Below, in pieces: positions 6,643-7,629 of a stretch of DNA of 7,629 nucleotides. The stretch is from Lutibacter sp. (GTDB lineage Bacteria; Bacteroidota; Bacteroidia; Flavobacteriales; Flavobacteriaceae): NCBI RefSeq assembly GCF_021647475.1, contig NZ_JAKIUR010000087.1, positions 1 to 7,629 of the forward strand. The letters are read 5' to 3'. The stretch's first letter is position 1. Every line of letters begins with the position of its first letter. The notes beneath the pieces were generated by a model. The model did no database searches. It was not told where the DNA came from and worked only from the letters and a program-made list of their open reading frames with translations. The position numbers and the translations under genes were made by a program.

Positions 6643-6790
6643 ATCAATATTATAAAAATAGATTGACTTTTTGGGTTATTTTATTCATCTAATTAATCTA
6701 TTTTTATTTTTTGTAATTTCACAATATTCTAATTTCTATTTTATTGCATGTATTTATTAGAATGTGCACTCCTTAACTTATAATATTGAT
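6643..6790. repeat. 13-bp inverted repeats carrying divergent TATAAT boxes
   Basis: TTATAATATTGAT occurs on the plus strand at 6778-6790 and, exactly, on the minus strand at 6655-6643. Each copy contains TATAAT followed by ATTG, points towards its own gene, and lies 22 nt upstream of the exporter ATG or 64 nt upstream of the small ORF ATG. The symmetry suggests paired -10 elements or paired operator sites. No matching -33 TTG is evident for either. Confidence 0.4.
6652..6707. repeat. 13-bp perfect inverted repeat with a 30-bp gap, upstream of the exporter
   Basis: ATAAAAATAGATT (6652-6664) is perfectly complementary to AATCTATTTTTAT (6695-6707). It overlaps the left TATAAT box by four bases, so a protein bound there could block or assist exporter transcription. 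Alternatively it is part of a weak stem in a leader RNA. Confidence 0.4.
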
Positions 6791-6854
6791 AAAATAATTA
6801 TGCAAACAAAGCAAATTCACCCAACAAAAACTCAATCCTAAATATTTTCTTAAA

Positions 6855-6947
6855 ATGAATTCTAATCCTAAGTATCAAAAAATTACCACTGACCGTTCTG
6901 TAGCATTAGAATGTGGTGATTTAATTGCCTGTAAAACTGTACAATAA
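6855..6947 (+). CDS. Small 30-residue ORF overlapping the molybdoenzyme start
   Basis: ATG at 6855 opens a 30-codon frame ending in TAA at 6945-6947; the last A is also the first base of the molybdoenzyme ATG (TAATG). Such stop-start overlaps commonly couple translation of two genes. The peptide begins MNSNPKYQKITTDRSVALE and ends with 'CGDLIACKTVQ', carrying two cysteines six residues apart. I recognise no family and it is too short for a confident call. It could be a genuine small protein made ahead of the enzyme, a leader peptide that loads ribosomes, or the degraded end of an older gene. Confidence 0.35.
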   Translation: MNSNPKYQKITTDRSVALECGDLIACKTVQ

Positions 6948-7629
6948 TGGAAAATATTAAAACACACTACCGCACTTGTAATCTTTGTGAATCTATGTGC
7001 GGATTAGAAATTACGTATAAAAATAAATCTGTTATTTCTATAAAAGGTGATAAAAATGATGTTTTAAGTCAAGGTCATATTTGTCCGAAAGCTATTGCTT
7101 TAACCGATTTATATACCGATAAAGACCGACTTAAAACACCTATTAAAAGAATTCAAAATGGTTGGATAGCTATTTCTTGGAAAGATGCTTTTGATGAAAT
7201 TGAAGATAAATTAAAACGAATTCAAAAACAATATGGGAAAAATGCTATTGGCTCTTACCGTGGCAACCCTACTGTACACAATATTGGATTGATGTTATTT
7301 GGCGGCCCTTTTCTTCAAAGTTTAGGTTCTAACCAAAACTATACAGCAACTTCCATTGATCAGTTGCCACATCATTTTGCATCATTGCATATGTTTGGCC
7401 ATTATTTAATGCTTCCTATTCCTGATATTGACCGTACTAATTTTATGCTAATTATTGGTGGAAACCCTGCCGTTTCTAACGGAAGTATTATGACTGCTCC
7501 AGATTTTGCAAACCGACTAAAAGCCATAAAAAAACGAGGTGGAAAAGTGATAGTTGTTGACCCAAGATATACTGAAACTTCAAAAATTGCCAATACACAC
7601 TATTATATAAAACCTGGCACAGATGCTTT
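6947..7629 (+). CDS. Molybdopterin (bis-MGD) oxidoreductase with 4Fe-4S site; 3' end outside window
   Basis: The frame is open from ATG at 6947 to the window edge, giving 227 complete codons of what is usually a protein of about 700 residues or more. The start has the cluster-binding pattern RTCNLCESMCG...HICPKA (Cys11, Cys14, Cys18, Cys46) of the DMSO-reductase/formate dehydrogenase/NapA superfamily. There follow 'RLKTPIKR' and 'W.AISWKDAFDEIEDKL', the usual link into the cofactor domains, then 'GSYRGNPTVHN' (102-112), 'YTATSIDQLPHH' (132-143), 'LIIGGNPAVSNGS' and 'IKKRGGKVIVVDPRYTET', which bind the molybdopterin dinucleotide. There is no Tat signal, so this part is expected to be cytoplasmic. 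The Mo-ligand region shows no Cys or Sec; Ser136 or Asp138 are candidates but cannot be assigned by eye. The substrate is unknown. The start is supported by the Cys motif beginning at residue 11 and the TAATG junction with the small ORF. Confidence 0.9.
   Translation, partial: MENIKTHYRTCNLCESMCGLEITYKNKSVISIKGDKNDVLSQGHICPKAIALTDLYTDKDRLKTPIKRIQNGWIAISWKDAFDEIEDKLKRIQKQYGKNAIGSYRGNPTVHNIGLMLFGGPFLQSLGSNQNYTATSIDQLPHHFASLHMFGHYLMLPIPDIDRTNFMLIIGGNPAVSNGSIMTAPDFANRLKAIKKRGGKVIVVDPRYTETSKIANTHYYIKPGTDA

Larger units (their letters stand above)
6621..6946. other. Divergent intergenic region between the exporter and molybdoenzyme genes
   Basis: The region must contain promoters for both directions. 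It holds two perfect 13-bp inverted-repeat pairs (6643-6655 with 6778-6790, and 6652-6664 with 6695-6707) and, from 6855, a 30-codon ORF that runs into the molybdoenzyme gene. A 13-codon ATG...TAA at 6800-6841 is also open but carries no evidence of being used. No clear TTG-N19-TAnnTTTG promoter is seen. Confidence 0.55.

Noticed and set aside
6800..6841. 13-codon ATG...TAA frame upstream of the 30-residue ORF
   Set aside because: Too short to distinguish from chance, with no run of regulatory codons and no attenuator hairpin.
7402..7593. Minus-strand 63-codon ORF
   Set aside because: It is antisense to the conserved cofactor-binding region of the molybdopterin oxidoreductase.
1..7629. CRISPR array, insertion sequence or integrase
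   Set aside because: No regularly spaced repeats of 24-40 bp, no transposase or recombinase motifs, and no terminal inverted repeats flanking a gene were seen.

Overview
The window is AT-rich, gene-dense bacterial DNA. It is most likely chromosomal or island DNA of a marine-type member of the Flavobacteriaceae (Bacteroidota). The evidence is A/T-ending codons, A-rich leaders without Shine-Dalgarno motifs, 'SYAQ'-type signal-peptide cleavage sites, and protein families typical of that group. This assignment comes from reading the sequence, not from a database search.

Layout, left to right. (1) 1-749, minus: the N-terminal 249 residues of an exported protein resembling the N-terminal region of flavobacterial S41 (tail-specific) peptidases. 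Its catalytic part lies outside the window. A good candidate ECF-sigma promoter sits just upstream. (2) 920-5151, minus: a probable three-gene operon read right to left. It starts with a periplasmic CopA-type multicopper oxidase, followed after 61 nt by a small tetra-helical K+ channel (TVGYGD filter) and after 4 nt more by a 12-helix APC-superfamily permease. (3) 5152-5702: a 551-nt gap holding the upstream region of the oxidase gene, two kinds of short repeat, a clear hairpin terminator for the next gene, and a doubtful 29-codon ORF. (4) 5703-6620, minus: an EamA/DMT-family exporter of the YedA type. (5) 6621-6946: a divergent intergenic region with two perfect 13-bp inverted repeats. Its right part holds a 30-codon ORF whose stop overlaps the start of the next gene (TAATG). 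(6) 6947-7629, plus: the N-terminal 227 residues of a molybdopterin (bis-MGD) oxidoreductase with a 4Fe-4S cysteine motif.

The most interesting unit is the oxidase operon. The oxidase has all four copper-binding motifs and a Met-rich insert. After the last copper motif it continues for about 190 residues that look like a CopB outer-membrane beta-barrel ending in Phe, so it reads as a natural CopA-CopB fusion. Its apparent co-transcription with a K+ channel and an amino-acid-type permease with a Met/His-rich tail is not part of the classical cop/pco/cus systems. It suggests a copper-stress module that also handles ion balance or uptake of a small solute. The periplasmic oxidation role is well supported; the roles of the channel and permease in copper physiology are inference.
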